A stretch of DNA of 64,000 nt, taken from contig NZ_JAKIKU010000002.1 in NCBI RefSeq assembly GCF_023283985.1, forward strand, positions 186,001-250,000, read 5' to 3'. The DNA comes from Shewanella electrodiphila (lineage in GTDB: Bacteria > Pseudomonadota > Gammaproteobacteria > Enterobacterales > Shewanellaceae). Under the pieces are notes generated by a model that worked only from the letters and a program-made list of their open reading frames with translations, was not told where the DNA came from and made no database searches. The first letter of the stretch is position 1, and each line of letters starts with the position of its first letter. The translations under genes were made by a program, and so were the position numbers. Below are positions 20,864 through 31,758 of the stretch, in pieces.

Positions 20864-23512
20864 ATGGCAGATACAAGTATAGATAAATTGGCCGCGGAAG
20901 TGGGCAAGAATGTAGACAGACTGATTGAACAGTTTGCCGAAGCAGGAATTAAGAAAAGTAAAGCTGACAATGTTTCTGAAACAGAGAAACAAACTTTGCT
21001 AGACCATTTAAAGAAGCAGCACGGCGGCGATAAAGAGCCTCAAAAAATGACTCTGCAACGCAAAACCGTTTCTACTTTAAGTGTAAATGCAGGTGGCGGA
21101 CAATCTAAAGACGTTAAAGTAGAAGTACGTAAAAAACGTACTTTTGTTAAACGTGATGATAGTGAGCTAGCTGCAGAAGCTGAAGAACAAGCTAAGCAAC
21201 AACAAGAAGCTGAAGCTGCAGCAAAAGCTGCTGCAGAAGCGAAAGCTGTTGAAGATAAAGCGAAAGCAGAAGCTAAGGCTAAAGCAGACGCTGAAGCGAA
21301 AGCTAAAAAAGAAGCTGAAGCTAAAGCCAAATCTGAAGCTAAACCAGCTAAAGCTGAAGACCCAGAGTCTGCAGCAGTAAAAGCTGAAGCTGAACGCATT
21401 AAAGCCGCGCAAGAAGAAGCAATGACTAAAAAGCAGAAAGAAGAAGCGGCGCAAGCTGCAGAAACTGCTCGTAAGCTTGCTGAAGAAAACTCTAAGCGTT
21501 GGGCTGAAGAAGAACGTCAACGTATTGAAGCTGAGAAAAATAGTGACCACCATATCACTACTTCGAAAGCGGCTCGTGCAGCTGAAGATACTTCAGATGC
21601 TGCTGATGAGAAGCGTGGACGTCGTGCTCGTAACAAGAGCAACAACAAGAAACGTGGTGGTAAAGGCGGTCGTGATAACCGTAGCAACCATGCGCGTAAC
21701 AAGAGTACTGCTCCTGAATCAATGGCACATGGTTTCAACAAGCCTGTTGCTGTAGTAAAAGGCGAGATCCGTATCGGTGAGACCGTTTCTGTTGCAGAAT
21801 TGGCATCACGTATGTCAATTAAAGCCACTGAAATCATCAAGCAAATGATGAAGATGGGCTCAATGGTAACGATCAACCAAATCTTGGACCAAGAAACTGC
21901 GCAAATGATTGCAGAAGAAATGGGCCATAAAGTGGTACTACTTCGTGAAAACGAATTAGAGCATCAAGTACTGGGCGATCGTGATGAAGATGATGTTGTA
22001 CTAGAGACTCGTGCTCCTGTAGTAACTATCATGGGTCACGTTGACCACGGTAAAACATCATTACTTGATTATATTCGTCGTGCAAAAGTTGCTGACGGTG
22101 AAGCCGGTGGTATTACCCAGCACATTGGTGCATACCATGTTGAAACCGACAATGGCATGATCACCTTCTTAGATACTCCTGGTCACGCGGCGTTTACGTC
22201 AATGCGTGCTCGTGGTGCTAAAGCGACAGATATCGTCGTATTGGTTGTTGCTGCGGATGATGGCGCTATGCCACAAACGATTGAAGCAATTCAACATGCT
22301 AAAGCCGGTAACGTACCGTTAATCATTGCCGTTAACAAAATGGATAAGCCAGAAGCTGATCCAGAACGTGTTAAGAGTGAACTAGCTCAACACGGTGTTA
22401 TGTCTGAAGATTGGGGCGGCGAACATATGTTCGTTAACGTTTCAGCTAAAGCGGGTACTGGTATCGATGAGTTACTTGAAGGCATTCTTTTACAAGCTGA
22501 AGTATTAGAGCTTCAAGCTGTTCGTGAAGGTATGGCAGCAGGTGTTGTTATTGAATCTAAATTGGACAAAGGTCGTGGCCCAGTTGCTACAGTTCTTGTT
22601 CAAGAAGGTACTTTACGCCAAGGTGATATCGTTCTATGTGGTCTTGAGTACGGTAAAATCCGTGCAATGAAAGATGAGAATGGTAAGAGCATCACTGAAG
22701 CCGGTCCTTCAATTCCAGTTGAGATTTTAGGTCTTTCTGGTGTGCCATCAGCGGGTGATGAAGCGACTGTTGTACGTGATGAGCGTAAAGCGCGTGAAGT
22801 TGCACTTTACCGTCAAGGTAAATTCCGTGATGTTAAACTAGCACGTCAGCAGAAATCTAAGCTTGAAAACATGTTTGCCAACATGACTGAAGGCGAAGTA
22901 CAAGAGCTTAACATTGTACTTAAAGCAGACGTTCAAGGTTCACTTGAAGCAATTTGTGATTCATTAACTAAACTGTCTACTGACGAAGTTAAAGTTAGCA
23001 TTATTGCTCGTGGCGTTGGTGCATTAACTGAAACAGATGCGACATTAGCAGCTGCTTCAAATGCAATCATGGTTGGTTTCAACGTTCGTGCTGATGCACA
23101 AGCGCGTAAGACCATCGAAGCTGAAAGTGTTGATTTACGCTACTACAGCGTAATTTACGACTTGATTGATGAAGTTAAAGCGGCAATGACGGGCATGCTT
23201 GCTCCTGAATTCAAGCAACAAATCATTGGTCTTGCTGAAGTACGTGATGTATTTAAGTCGCCTAAGATTGGTGCTATTGCGGGTTGTATGGTTACCGAAG
23301 GTACCATCAAACGTAGTGCTCCTATCCGTGTTCTACGTGAAAACGTAGTAATCTACGAAGGTGAGCTTGAGTCGCTACGTCGCTTTAAAGATGACGTTAG
23401 CGATGTTCGTAACGGCATGGAATGTGGTATCGGTGTGAAGAACTACAATGACGTCAAAGTTGGCGATCAGATTGAGGTCTTCGAGACGGTCGAAGTGGCC
23501 AGAACGCTGTAA
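20864..23512 (+). CDS. infB: Translation initiation factor IF-2
   Basis: IF-2 is the GTPase that places initiator tRNA on the 30S subunit. The 882-residue protein has an N-terminal IF2_N domain. A long Ala/Lys/Glu-rich helical stretch (about 90-235) with AKA/EAK repeats and a basic [16 protein letters not shown] patch come next. A second IF2_N-like segment precedes the G domain, which has GHVDHGKT (about 390-397), DTPGH and NKMDKPEAD, and beta-barrel domains follow. GGGGG upstream fits either a TTG at 20861 or the ATG at 20864; I report the ATG. A hairpin with a T-run follows the stop. Being placed after the initiator tRNA and nusA is the conserved arrangement. Confidence 0.97.
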   Translation: MADTSIDKLAAEVGKNVDRLIEQFAEAGIKKSKADNVSETEKQTLLDHLKKQHGGDKEPQKMTLQRKTVSTLSVNAGGGQSKDVKVEVRKKRTFVKRDDSELAAEAEEQAKQQQEAEAAAKAAAEAKAVEDKAKAEAKAKADAEAKAKKEAEAKAKSEAKPAKAEDPESAAVKAEAERIKAAQEEAMTKKQKEEAAQAAETARKLAEENSKRWAEEERQRIEAEKNSDHHITTSKAARAAEDTSDAADEKRGRRARNKSNNKKRGGKGGRDNRSNHARNKSTAPESMAHGFNKPVAVVKGEIRIGETVSVAELASRMSIKATEIIKQMMKMGSMVTINQILDQETAQMIAEEMGHKVVLLRENELEHQVLGDRDEDDVVLETRAPVVTIMGHVDHGKTSLLDYIRRAKVADGEAGGITQHIGAYHVETDNGMITFLDTPGHAAFTSMRARGAKATDIVVLVVAADDGAMPQTIEAIQHAKAGNVPLIIAVNKMDKPEADPERVKSELAQHGVMSEDWGGEHMFVNVSAKAGTGIDELLEGILLQAEVLELQAVREGMAAGVVIESKLDKGRGPVATVLVQEGTLRQGDIVLCGLEYGKIRAMKDENGKSITEAGPSIPVEILGLSGVPSAGDEATVVRDERKAREVALYRQGKFRDVKLARQQKSKLENMFANMTEGEVQELNIVLKADVQGSLEAICDSLTKLSTDEVKVSIIARGVGALTETDATLAAASNAIMVGFNVRADAQARKTIEAESVDLRYYSVIYDLIDEVKAAMTGMLAPEFKQQIIGLAEVRDVFKSPKIGAIAGCMVTEGTIKRSAPIRVLRENVVIYEGELESLRRFKDDVSDVRNGMECGIGVKNYNDVKVGDQIEVFETVEVARTL

Positions 23513-23518
23513 CACAGA

Positions 23519-23543
23519 AAGGGCGGCGTTAGCCGCCTTTTTT
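23519..23543 (+). terminator. Terminator-like hairpin between infB and rbfA
   Basis: GGCGGC-GTTA-GCCGCC followed by six T residues. It looks like a full intrinsic terminator, yet rbfA continues on the same strand 31 bases later without an obvious separate promoter. Partial termination is likely. Confidence 0.75.
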
Positions 23544-23573
23544 ATTTATACAAAGCTATAAGGTATTAATGTT

Positions 23574-24014
23574 ATGGCAAAAGAATTTAGTCGTACTCGC
23601 CGTATTGCACAGCAACTCCAACAAGAGTTAGCCATGATTTTACAGCGTGACATGAAAGATCCACGTATCGGTTTTGTTACCGTTAACGATGTTGATGTTT
23701 CTCGTGATTTAAGCTTTGCGAAAGTATTTGTTACTTTTTTCGAAGAAGATCAAGAATTAGTCGATCAAAAAATTGAAGCGCTTACGGCTGCGGCACCATA
23801 TGTAAGAACCTTGGTTGCTAGTCGCATGAAATTGCGTGTTATGCCTGAGCTTCGTTTCGTCTATGACAGCTCGCTTGTTGAAGGGATGCGCATGTCTAAC
23901 TTAGTTAGCCAAGTGATTACACAAGACAAAGCTAAGCAAGACAAAGCAAGACATGAAGAGTTTGGAACTGACGATGCTGACGCATCTGAAGAAAAACCTG
24001 AGGATAAAGATTAA
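23574..24014 (+). CDS. rbfA: 30S ribosome-binding factor RbfA
   Basis: RbfA is a cold-shock KH-fold protein needed for 16S rRNA 5'-end maturation. The 146-residue protein has the conserved start [17 protein letters not shown], the DPRIGFVTV strand and the C-terminal PELRFVYD. The tail after about 120 is Lys/Asp/Glu-rich. The TAA stop overlaps the truB ATG by one base (TAATG), pointing to translational coupling. Confidence 0.97.
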   Translation: MAKEFSRTRRIAQQLQQELAMILQRDMKDPRIGFVTVNDVDVSRDLSFAKVFVTFFEEDQELVDQKIEALTAAAPYVRTLVASRMKLRVMPELRFVYDSSLVEGMRMSNLVSQVITQDKAKQDKARHEEFGTDDADASEEKPEDKD

Positions 24015-24958
24015 TGGCTCGTCGTCGCAAAGGTCGTTTTATTAATGGCATTGTACTGTTAGATAAAGGTACTGGCATCAGTTCTAACCATGCTTTGCAA
24101 CGCGTCAAACGTCTTTATAACGCTAATAAAGCGGGTCATACAGGTGCGCTTGATCCTTTAGCTACTGGCATGCTGCCAGTTTGCTTAGGTGAAGCGACAA
24201 AGTTCTCACAGCATCTGCTCGATGCTGACAAGCGTTACTTGGTAACTGCTAAGTTAGGTGAAAGAACTGATACCAGTGACTCAGATGGTGAAGTGGTCCA
24301 GATCCGTCCGGTTAAGTTTACTCAAGCACTATTAGATGAATCATTAGAGCATTTTCGTGGTGATACCATGCAAGTACCTTCAATGTTTTCAGCTTTGAAA
24401 CATCAAGGTCAGCCTTTATATAAATATGCGCGTGAAGGGATAGAAGTTCCGCGTGAAGCTCGACCTATAACGGTTTTTGAATTGTTATTTGTGAGCCTTG
24501 AAGGTGATGATTTAACTCTTGATATTCATTGCTCTAAAGGCACTTATATTCGAACAATTATTGATGATTTAGGTGAAATGCTTGGATGTGGTGCGCATGT
24601 CACCATGTTAAGACGTACCCAAGTCGCTGAATATCCTTATGCCAAAATGGTTACGATTGAGCAGTTAACAGAGCTTGCTGAAGGAACGGATAAAGAAGAT
24701 GAGTCTACTTTTACCGTACTTGATGAGCTGTTACTGCCAATGGATACAGCGGTTGCGAACTTCCCTGAGGTTAATTTACCTGAGGAAAGTGTGCAATACA
24801 TTATGCAAGGTCAGCCTGTACAAGCATCAGGGTTAGAACCTGATGTATTAGTGCGGATGACATCTGGTGAAGACCGTCAGTTTATCGGCATCGGCACCAT
24901 GAATGATGATGGTTTATTAGCGCCTAAACGTTTGGTTGTTGATCATAGCGCAGATTAG
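24014..24958 (+). CDS. truB: tRNA pseudouridine-55 synthase TruB
   Basis: TruB makes pseudouridine 55 in the T-loop of tRNAs. The 314-residue protein shows the catalytic Asp in [12 protein letters not shown], along with [17 protein letters not shown] (substrate Lys/His region) and [12 protein letters not shown]-terminal PUA-like domain runs from about 255. The length matches E. coli (314). It overlaps rbfA by one base and precedes rpsO, which has its own promoter-like sequence. Confidence 0.97.
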   Translation: MARRRKGRFINGIVLLDKGTGISSNHALQRVKRLYNANKAGHTGALDPLATGMLPVCLGEATKFSQHLLDADKRYLVTAKLGERTDTSDSDGEVVQIRPVKFTQALLDESLEHFRGDTMQVPSMFSALKHQGQPLYKYAREGIEVPREARPITVFELLFVSLEGDDLTLDIHCSKGTYIRTIIDDLGEMLGCGAHVTMLRRTQVAEYPYAKMVTIEQLTELAEGTDKEDESTFTVLDELLLPMDTAVANFPEVNLPEESVQYIMQGQPVQASGLEPDVLVRMTSGEDRQFIGIGTMNDDGLLAPKRLVVDHSAD

Positions 24959-24992
24959 TTAACAGCTTTTATTAACTGTTCTGTGTTTTTTA

Positions 24993-25021
24993 TTGCGATA
25001 GTGTCTGAATATAGTTAGAAT
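24993..25021 (+). promoter_or_regulatory. Candidate rpsO promoter
   Basis: TTGCGA (24993-24998) and TAGAAT (25016-25021) with a 17-base spacer lie 64 bases upstream of the rpsO start, in the truB-rpsO gap. rpsO also has its own promoter in E. coli. Confidence 0.5.
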
Positions 25022-25084
25022 GTCGCCCCCTCTGGCTGAGTTAGTGATTGGCTAGAGTTAATTTAATTTTTTCTGGAGATAAAT

Positions 25085-25354
25085 ATGTCACTAAGTAATG
25101 AACAAAAAGCTGCTATCGTAGCTGAATATAGCCGTGGCGAAAACGACACTGGTTCTACTGAAGTACAAGTAGCTTTATTGACTGCGCAGATTAACCATCT
25201 ACAAGGTCACTTCAAAGAGCACATCCATGATCACCATTCACGTCGTGGTCTATTACGTATGGTTAGCGCACGTCGTAAACTTACTGCTTACTTAAAGCGT
25301 AAAGACGTAGCTCGTTATACTGCTCTTATCCAGAAGTTAGGTTTACGTCGTTAA
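25085..25354 (+). CDS. rpsO: 30S ribosomal protein S15
   Basis: S15 is a primary 16S rRNA-binding protein of the 30S platform. The 89-residue length is exact for the family. Conserved segments include [36 protein letters not shown] and YLKR. A TCTGGAGATAA ribosome site precedes the ATG. In E. coli S15 represses its own translation through a leader pseudoknot. The 126-base leader here could host one, but I did not resolve it. A terminator follows directly, although pnp lies downstream on the same strand beyond a minus-strand gene. Confidence 0.98.
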   Translation: MSLSNEQKAAIVAEYSRGENDTGSTEVQVALLTAQINHLQGHFKEHIHDHHSRRGLLRMVSARRKLTAYLKRKDVARYTALIQKLGLRR

Positions 25355-25403
25355 TATCGACGTTTAATTTGGGCATGGTTAACATACTCAAATTCAAACC
25401 GTG

Positions 25404-25430
25404 AAAAAGGAGGCTTATGCCTCCTTTTTT
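25404..25430 (+). terminator. Intrinsic terminator after rpsO
   Basis: AAAGGAGGC-TTAT-GCCTCC with six T residues. It separates rpsO from the convergent GGDEF-EAL gene. Confidence 0.85.
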
Positions 25431-25469
25431 ATTAGGTATAATTTACCGAAATGTTTAACGTGAAAGTGC

Positions 25470-27509
25470 TTAAACTTGCTCGAGTTGCTGTATCGGCATT
25501 TCTGTTAGGTATTTAGATTCAAACTCTTCCAGCGGCAAAGGCTTACTGAAAAAGAATCCTTGGCCGATTTGACAGTTATGTTGTTGTAACCATTCAAGCT
25601 GTTCTTCGTTTTCAATACCTTCAGCAACAATATCTAAATTGAGCTGCTGGCCTAACATTAAGATGGTTGATGCTATTGCTGCATCATGGGGTAAGTCGGA
25701 AACAAAACCACGATCAATTTTCATGGTTGTGATTGGTAAATGTCTAAGATAAGACAAGGATGAATAACCGGTACCAAAATCATCCACGGCAATACCGAAT
25801 CCTGCGCTCTTTAGCTGCTCAAGCTTAGCAATTGCCTGATCTACATCATTCATCAAAGATGTTTCTGTTATCTCTATCTCAAGTAGCTCAGGGCGTATTT
25901 GGTAGCGTAAAGCTAATTGCTTGATGTCAGAAACCAAGCTGGCATCAGCAAATTGTTGTGAAGCGACGTTCACCGCTATTGGGATAGCGTAGTTGTATTT
26001 CTTTTCCCACTCGCGGATAACTTTACAGCTTTGCTCAATCACCCATCTTCCGATAGGGATAATAATCCCAGTTTCTTCGGCAATGGGGATGAATGACATT
26101 GGTGATATAAGCTCACCATTTTTTTGCCAGCGGATAAGCGCTTCACAGCCAATGACTCGATTGGTTCTTAAATCTAATTTAGGTTGAAAATAGAGCAAGA
26201 ATTCATTGTGTTTTAGCGCGTCATGAAGTGATGCTTCGGTCTTTAACCTAACAGCGGCATTTTCTGTCATCTGTTGTTTAAAGAAGGCCCATTGGTTTGA
26301 ACCAGCCGCTTTAGCGCTATACATGGCAATATCAGCGTGTCTAATTAAATCTTCTGCGCCCGGGCCATCTTCAGGATAGATTGAAATACCAATCGAAGCC
26401 GCAGGGTGTATCGCATGTTCATTGAGTTGCACTGGGGTATTGAGTTGTAGTAGAAGCTTATCGACAAAGTCAGCAGCTTGATCTGGGGTTTCAATATCAT
26501 CAGCCACAATGACAAATTCATCACCGCCTAACCTGGCAACACTGCCTCTATCGCCGACAACAGTTTCTAATATGCGGGCAACGCGGGCAAGAAACTGATC
26601 ACCAATCGCATGACCTAATGAGTCATTGACGTTTTTAAAGCGATCTAAATCAATGAACAATAATGCGAAATGTCTTTTGTGAACTCTAGCACGCTGAATC
26701 GTGACATTGAGAGTTTCCAGTAACAAGGTACGGTTAGGTAAGCTGGTTAACGGGTCTCTGGTTGCCATCTTTCTAAGTTTATTTTGTGTTTGGCTAAACT
26801 GTAATAAAATTTGGTTAAACTTCGATGTTACTAGCCCTAGCTCATCATCTTTATGGGCTGCAGACATAGGTAATAAGTTTTCATCAGGTAAATCAGGATC
26901 AATTTTATCTATGGCTTCACTGATCCTTGCAATCGGTTGAGTCAAGAACCGATGGAATACAATGGTCAGTACCAACGTCAGCAATAAGGCGCGAGCGAGA
27001 GTAGCAATAAAGCCTAATTGAAGTTGATTAAACAGGTTGTTAGTCATCTCTTGTGTATCGTAAAAGATGGTTAACGTACCAATAAGCTGCTGTTTTTTGT
27101 TCCCTTCGAAATAGAATGGTCTATATAAAGGACGTGATATTTCGTTTAAATCATTGAACAGGAAATGGCTTAAGTTGTCATAGTTTTCTGAGAACAACTT
27201 AGGCTTATTGCTAGCGGTGACAAATAAACTGCCGTCATCAAGGGTAATCACAGCTGAGCTAATATTATCAATCTTGATAATACCTTCGAGTGTTTGTTCG
27301 GTTTGTTTATCGTCTAACGCCCAGACAGCATTAGAGGCAGTTTGTTCTACTGAGTTGAGTAACTCTTCTTGCGAAGCGGTAAGTTGCTGCTTAGTCGTGA
27401 CAACAACTAATGCAATTTCGACGACAAAAATGGCAATCGCAAAAAACAAAGCAGTAAATACAACTAAGTTTGTTTGCTTCCATGTCAGTGACTTAAACCT
27501 TTGCGTCAT
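25470..27509 (-). CDS. Membrane GGDEF-EAL cyclic-di-GMP signalling protein
   Basis: The 679-residue protein has an N-terminal TM helix (about 15-38), a periplasmic sensory region (about 40-165), a second TM (about 168-188) and a HAMP-like linker. A GGDEF domain (motif at about 323-328) and an EAL domain (EAL at about 452-454) follow. The GGDEF motif is intact, but no RxxD inhibitory site sits five residues before it. The EAL domain keeps its catalytic set: EALIRWQ, EIEITET, DDFGTGYS, KIDRGFV, EGIENE, and QGFFFSKPL. Phosphodiesterase activity is therefore likely, with cyclase activity possible. It is inserted, on the opposite strand, between rpsO and pnp, which are adjacent in E. coli. Confidence 0.93.
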   Translation of the reverse strand: MTQRFKSLTWKQTNLVVFTALFFAIAIFVVEIALVVVTTKQQLTASQEELLNSVEQTASNAVWALDDKQTEQTLEGIIKIDNISSAVITLDDGSLFVTASNKPKLFSENYDNLSHFLFNDLNEISRPLYRPFYFEGNKKQQLIGTLTIFYDTQEMTNNLFNQLQLGFIATLARALLLTLVLTIVFHRFLTQPIARISEAIDKIDPDLPDENLLPMSAAHKDDELGLVTSKFNQILLQFSQTQNKLRKMATRDPLTSLPNRTLLLETLNVTIQRARVHKRHFALLFIDLDRFKNVNDSLGHAIGDQFLARVARILETVVGDRGSVARLGGDEFVIVADDIETPDQAADFVDKLLLQLNTPVQLNEHAIHPAASIGISIYPEDGPGAEDLIRHADIAMYSAKAAGSNQWAFFKQQMTENAAVRLKTEASLHDALKHNEFLLYFQPKLDLRTNRVIGCEALIRWQKNGELISPMSFIPIAEETGIIIPIGRWVIEQSCKVIREWEKKYNYAIPIAVNVASQQFADASLVSDIKQLALRYQIRPELLEIEITETSLMNDVDQAIAKLEQLKSAGFGIAVDDFGTGYSSLSYLRHLPITTMKIDRGFVSDLPHDAAIASTILMLGQQLNLDIVAEGIENEEQLEWLQQHNCQIGQGFFFSKPLPLEEFESKYLTEMPIQQLEQV

Positions 27510-27821
27510 TCAAACGATTCCATTTGTTTTTATTAAATAATCACAGCTTTTATGGGTAACTGGTGCATTTAACATGTTGAACTCATTTAATGTGTTATTT
27601 TTATTTAGGGACAACAACAACTAACTGTAGACAAAATAACATTAAAAGTCATTAATTATAGCTGTTACAACTTATATCAATAGGCTATTTTTGTTCAAAC
27701 AAAAATGGTGTTTCAAACAGTGGAATCTTGTTAGGTTATCTATTCATTGAGTGATTAGCTGTTTTATCGGCTGATAGAAGATTAATTTTAATTATTTTTT
27801 AGCGGTATATTGCGATGCGCT

Positions 27822-27850
27822 TTAACTATTGTAAAAAATTGCAGTATACT
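27822..27850 (+). promoter_or_regulatory. Candidate pnp promoter
   Basis: TTAACT (27822-27827) and TATACT (27845-27850) with a 17-base spacer predict a short leader of about 36 bases before pnp. The rest of the 374-base gap (27510-27821) between the divergent GGDEF-EAL gene and pnp is A/T-rich, with nothing else recognisable. The long RNase III-cut pnp leader hairpin known in E. coli would not fit in a leader this short. Confidence 0.5.
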
Positions 27851-27892
27851 TATGCGCGTAATTTAAAGGTCAATAATTAAGGAATGGGTCAA

Positions 27893-29995
27893 GTGAATCC
27901 AATAGTAAAGAGTTTTGAGTATGGTCAACATACCGTCACCTTAGAAACAGGTGTTATTGCACGTCAAGCAGACGCTGCAGTTTTAGCGAGCATGGGCGAC
28001 ACAACTGTATTAGTTACAGTCGTTGGTAAAAAAGTAGCTGATCCTAGCCGTGACTTTTTCCCATTAACAGTAAACTACCAAGAAAAAACCTATGCAGCAG
28101 GTAAAATCCCTGGTGGTTTCTTCAAGCGTGAAGGTCGTCCAAATGAAGACGAAACGCTTATTGCTCGTCTAATCGACCGTCCAATTCGTCCTTTATTTCC
28201 GAATGGTTTTAAAAACGAAGTTCAAGTGATCATCACAGTCGTTTCTGTTGATCCTCAAATTGAGCCTGACATGGTTGCTATGATTGGTACATCAGCAGCG
28301 CTATCTATCTCAGGTCTACCTTTCAATGGCCCTATCGGCGCAGCACGCGTTGGTTACATTGATGGTGAGTACTTATTAAACCCAACAGTTGATCAAGTTG
28401 CTGAAAGTGACCTTGACTTAGTTGTTGCTGGTACTGATTCAGCTGTTCTTATGGTTGAATCAGAAGCTAAATCTTTAGCTGAAGAAATCATGCTAGGCGC
28501 TGTGACTTATGGTCACGATCAACAACAAGTTGTCGTTCAAGCCATTGCTGAGTTTAAAGCTGAAGCGGGTAAACCAGCTTGGGATTGGACTGCACCTGTT
28601 CAAGATGCTGACTTAGTTGCTCAAATTAAAGAGCTAGCTGAAGAAGGCATGACTGCAGCTTACCAAATCGAAGTTAAGCAAGATCGTTATGCTCAAGTTG
28701 GCGCTGTTAAAGCAGCTGCTAAAGAAGCACTAATGACTAATAACCCAGATGTTGATGCTCGCGAAGTTGATGGTTTACTTGGCAGCCTTGAGAAGAAAGT
28801 TGTTCGTGGTCGCATCATCAGTGGTAAGCCACGTATCGATGGTCGTGAGCCTGACATGATCCGTGCATTGAATGTACTAGCTGGCGTACTTCCACGTACT
28901 CACGGTAGTTCATTATTTACACGTGGTGAAACTCAAGCACTAGTAACTTGTACTTTAGGTACTGAACGTGATGCACAAAAGATTGATAGCATCATGGGTG
29001 AACGTACTAACCGCTTTATGCTTCATTATAACTTCCCTCCATACTCTGTTGGTGAAACAGGCATGGTTGGATCACCTAAGCGTCGTGAAATTGGTCACGG
29101 TAAGTTAGCTTGGCGTGGTATTAACGCTGTTATGCCTTCTGCAGAAGAATTCCCATACAGTGTTCGTGTAGTATCTGAAATTACTGAATCAAACGGTTCA
29201 AGCTCTATGGCTTCTGTTTGTGGTACTTCATTAGCATTAATGGATGCGGGTGTACCAATTAAAACTTCAGTTGCAGGTATTGCAATGGGTCTAGTTAAAG
29301 AAGGCGACGACTTCGTTGTTCTTTCTGACATCTTAGGTGATGAAGATCACTTAGGTGATATGGACTTTAAAGTTGCTGGTACTCGTGACGGTATTACAGC
29401 GCTTCAAATGGATATCAAGATTGAAGGTATTACTAAAGAGATCATGGACATCGCGCTTCAGCAAGCATACGGCGCACGTGTTCATATTCTTAACGTTATG
29501 GACCAAGCAATTGGTGGCGCACGTGAAGATATCTCTGACCACGCTCCACGTATCACGACTATCAAGATTAATCCTGAGAAGATCCGTGATGTAATCGGTA
29601 AAGGTGGTGCGACTATCCGTGCATTAACCGAAGAAACTGGTACAACTATCGAGCTTGATGACAATGGTACAGTGAAGATTGCATCTTCAAACGGTGAAGC
29701 AACGAAAGAAGCTATCCGTCGTATCGAAGAAATCACTGCAGAAGTTGAAGTGGGCCGTATCTATAAAGGTAAAGTTATCCGTATCGTTGATTTCGGTGCG
29801 TTTGTTAACATCTTACCTGGTAAAGATGGCTTAGTGCATATTTCACAAATCAGTGAAGAGCGTGTTGCTAACGTTTCTGACCATCTTGAAATGAATCAAG
29901 ACGTCGACGTTAAAGTGATGGAAGTTGACCGTCAAGGTCGTGTAAGACTTTCTATCAAAGAAGCTAACGCGAAAGAAGAAGCTGCTGCAGAATAA
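27893..29995 (+). CDS. pnp: Polyribonucleotide nucleotidyltransferase (PNPase)
   Basis: PNPase is the 3'-to-5' phosphorolytic exoribonuclease of the degradosome. The 700-residue protein has two RNase PH domains separated by an alpha-helical domain (second domain from about 300, with [14 protein letters not shown] and [17 protein letters not shown]). A KH domain (VIGKGG) and an S1 domain (IVDFGAFV) follow at the C-terminus. I choose the GTG at 27893, giving MNPIVKSF as in related proteins, because AAGGA lies 9 bases upstream. The ATG at 27884 directly abuts that site. nlpI follows after a terminator, the usual pnp-nlpI order. Confidence 0.97.
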   Translation: MNPIVKSFEYGQHTVTLETGVIARQADAAVLASMGDTTVLVTVVGKKVADPSRDFFPLTVNYQEKTYAAGKIPGGFFKREGRPNEDETLIARLIDRPIRPLFPNGFKNEVQVIITVVSVDPQIEPDMVAMIGTSAALSISGLPFNGPIGAARVGYIDGEYLLNPTVDQVAESDLDLVVAGTDSAVLMVESEAKSLAEEIMLGAVTYGHDQQQVVVQAIAEFKAEAGKPAWDWTAPVQDADLVAQIKELAEEGMTAAYQIEVKQDRYAQVGAVKAAAKEALMTNNPDVDAREVDGLLGSLEKKVVRGRIISGKPRIDGREPDMIRALNVLAGVLPRTHGSSLFTRGETQALVTCTLGTERDAQKIDSIMGERTNRFMLHYNFPPYSVGETGMVGSPKRREIGHGKLAWRGINAVMPSAEEFPYSVRVVSEITESNGSSSMASVCGTSLALMDAGVPIKTSVAGIAMGLVKEGDDFVVLSDILGDEDHLGDMDFKVAGTRDGITALQMDIKIEGITKEIMDIALQQAYGARVHILNVMDQAIGGAREDISDHAPRITTIKINPEKIRDVIGKGGATIRALTEETGTTIELDDNGTVKIASSNGEATKEAIRRIEEITAEVEVGRIYKGKVIRIVDFGAFVNILPGKDGLVHISQISEERVANVSDHLEMNQDVDVKVMEVDRQGRVRLSIKEANAKEEAAAE

Positions 29996-30016
29996 CTTCT
30001 GACATCAGTTCAACTT

Positions 30017-30043
30017 AAAAAGAGACCTTAGGGTCTCTTTTTT
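30017..30043 (+). terminator. Intrinsic terminator after pnp
   Basis: GAGACC and GGTCTC arms, with A residues before and six T residues after. The 220 bases from here to nlpI contain no other clear element. Confidence 0.8.
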
Positions 30044-30263
30044 GTTTTGTGACATAGAGTAATTTTTTATGCTGATTGGCACTTAATGTTACTTCACTTG
30101 TCAAAATGCTAGTTGAATCGCTTTTGCAGCAACTTTCGCTCGCTTTATATTAATTGAAGCTAGTGTAAATTCAGTAAATGAAATTTTATCAGCATCTGCA
30201 TAGCCCTAATGTAGATAGGTTGATATGATGCAAAGAAATTATAGAACCTGATAAGGTATTTAA

Positions 30264-31172
30264 ATGGAACAGAAATTACGTACCACAGTCGTCGCATTAT
30301 GTGTGGGTGCCAGTTTATTATTGTCAGGTTGTGCTTCTTTATCTGGAAGTGCTGACAGCGCAACTAGCGGTAAGGTGATGGTTGCACCGAATGTCCCAGA
30401 TTATAAATTAGAAGTCACCTTGGCTAAGCTAAATGAAATCTTAGGCACAATGGAGTTAACCCCTGAGCAACGAGCTCGTTTCCATTATGACCGTGGTGTT
30501 ATCTACGATAGTGTAGGCTTGCGTTTACTTGCCCGAATAGACTTTCATCAAGCGATTAAACTTCAGCCTAACTTAGCGGATGCTTATAACTTCTTAGGGA
30601 TTTATTATACCCAAGAAGGTGAATTTGAAAGTGCATATGAGTCTTTTGATGGGGTACTCGAATTATCACCTGAATACGACTATGCGTATTTGAATCGTGG
30701 TATTGCATTGTATTACGGTGAGCGTTACGAATTAGCCGCGCAAGATATGCAAGACTTTTTACGCAAAGAGCCATCAGATGGTTACCGTGCGCTGTGGCTT
30801 TACTTAGTTGACTCGCCTAGAAACACTGAAACTGCACAACTCGCATTAGTTGAAAACAGAAAAGCATTGAACGAACAAGCCTGGTCAACGGTATTAGTGG
30901 ATTACTACTTAGGTACACTGACTAAAGAACAGGTCTTTGAGGCAGCGAAAGAGAACTTATCTCAGCCTAAAGAGTACTCTGAGCGTTTATGCGAAACTTA
31001 CTTTTACTTAGCTAAAAAAGCAGTCGAGCAACAGGATTATGAGTTAGCGATTGATTATTATCGATTAACGCTAGCAACTAACATTTATGATTTTGTTGAA
31101 CATCGCTATGCACGTATAGAGCTTGCACAAACACAGCAAAAGTTAGCTGAGCAAGCAGCTAAGCAGCCTTAA
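30264..31172 (+). CDS. nlpI: Lipoprotein NlpI (TPR adaptor)
   Basis: NlpI is an outer-membrane lipoprotein that scaffolds peptidoglycan hydrolases and the Prc protease. The 302-residue protein has a lipoprotein signal ending LLLSGC (Cys23). It then carries TPR helices, recognisable in RARFHYDRGVIYDSVGLR, FHQAIKLQPNLADAYNFLGI and ELSPEYDYAYLNRGIALYY, and C-terminal helices. The length is close to E. coli NlpI (294). The pnp neighbour supports the call. It ends with a terminator, and the fimbrial locus begins beyond it. Confidence 0.95.
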   Translation: MEQKLRTTVVALCVGASLLLSGCASLSGSADSATSGKVMVAPNVPDYKLEVTLAKLNEILGTMELTPEQRARFHYDRGVIYDSVGLRLLARIDFHQAIKLQPNLADAYNFLGIYYTQEGEFESAYESFDGVLELSPEYDYAYLNRGIALYYGERYELAAQDMQDFLRKEPSDGYRALWLYLVDSPRNTETAQLALVENRKALNEQAWSTVLVDYYLGTLTKEQVFEAAKENLSQPKEYSERLCETYFYLAKKAVEQQDYELAIDYYRLTLATNIYDFVEHRYARIELAQTQQKLAEQAAKQP

Positions 31173-31209
31173 TTATATGCGTTAAACCCAGCGTATTAAC
31201 GTCAGAAAC

Positions 31210-31246
31210 AAAGCTAGTCTCTATACAGGGGCTAGCTTTTTTATTT
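31210..31246 (+). terminator. Intrinsic terminator after nlpI
   Basis: AAAGCTAG (31210-31217) pairs with CTAGCTTT (31232-31239), the TCTC/GGGG bases extend the stem with G-U pairs, and T residues follow. Confidence 0.75.
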
Positions 31247-31266
31247 TATGTCATTTAATAATGCGA

Positions 31267-31337
31267 AAAGTATGATCATACTTTATAGGCAAAGTATGAT
31301 CATACTTCAGTCCGTTCACCGAAAAGTTGTCATACTT
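31267..31337. repeat. Tandem perfect palindromes upstream of the fimbrial locus
   Basis: AAAGTATGATCATACTTT (31267-31284) and AAGTATGATCATACTT (31292-31307) are two perfect dyads centred 24 bases apart. A third degenerate copy with an intact right half (TCATACTT) is at 31330-31337. Their arrangement resembles a multi-site operator for a dimeric regulator. No known consensus is recognised. Confidence 0.75.
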
Positions 31338-31758
31338 CCATTCATTATCCTCATGTCAAACTTACAGTTAAGTTTGCATTTACCTTCTCTTATTCTTAAT
31401 TTATAAAACCATCATTAATTGTTGGGGTCAGAATAAGATAGTAATAATCAGTGTCTTATGTTTGTTACTTTACCTTAATGATGAGCGAAAAACTAAAATC
31501 TGAACAATCATTCAAACTTTGAAAGATAAATTTTCTTTGCTTTTGGAAATAAAGTTTTAGCAGTAAAAGAATGTTGCTGAAAAGTTTGCCAACAAGTGTG
31601 CTGAATACTTCATACCTTAAATCAGACTTAAGCTTGGATTTTCTATATTAAAATTCTCACAAGTTATTTACAAAGCTTGTTAATGACAAATTGAAGGACT
31701 ATTAAGTTCTAGTTGAGTTAAACGTGATGTTTCTACTGCTTATAAGCTAGAGGTAAAA
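31338..31758. other. A/T-rich leader region of the fimbrial locus
   Basis: This gene-free stretch is strongly A/T-rich. It contains an inverted pair TCTTATTC (31388-31395) and GAATAAGA (31431-31438), whose right arm lies inside GTTGGGGTCAGAATAAGATA. No transposase or other coding region was seen. The promoter of the pilus operon presumably lies here, but no confident -35/-10 pair could be chosen. Confidence 0.5.

Noticed and set aside
21040..21876. Several open minus-strand frames opposite infB
   Set aside because: They arise from the Ala/Lys/Glu-rich repeats of IF-2. The products are Ser/Phe/Ala-rich and have no ribosome sites.
31421..31440. GGGGTCAGAATAAG motif like those beside REP-associated transposases
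   Set aside because: Only one copy was seen and there is no transposase or paired repeat nearby. Kept only as a note in the leader region.
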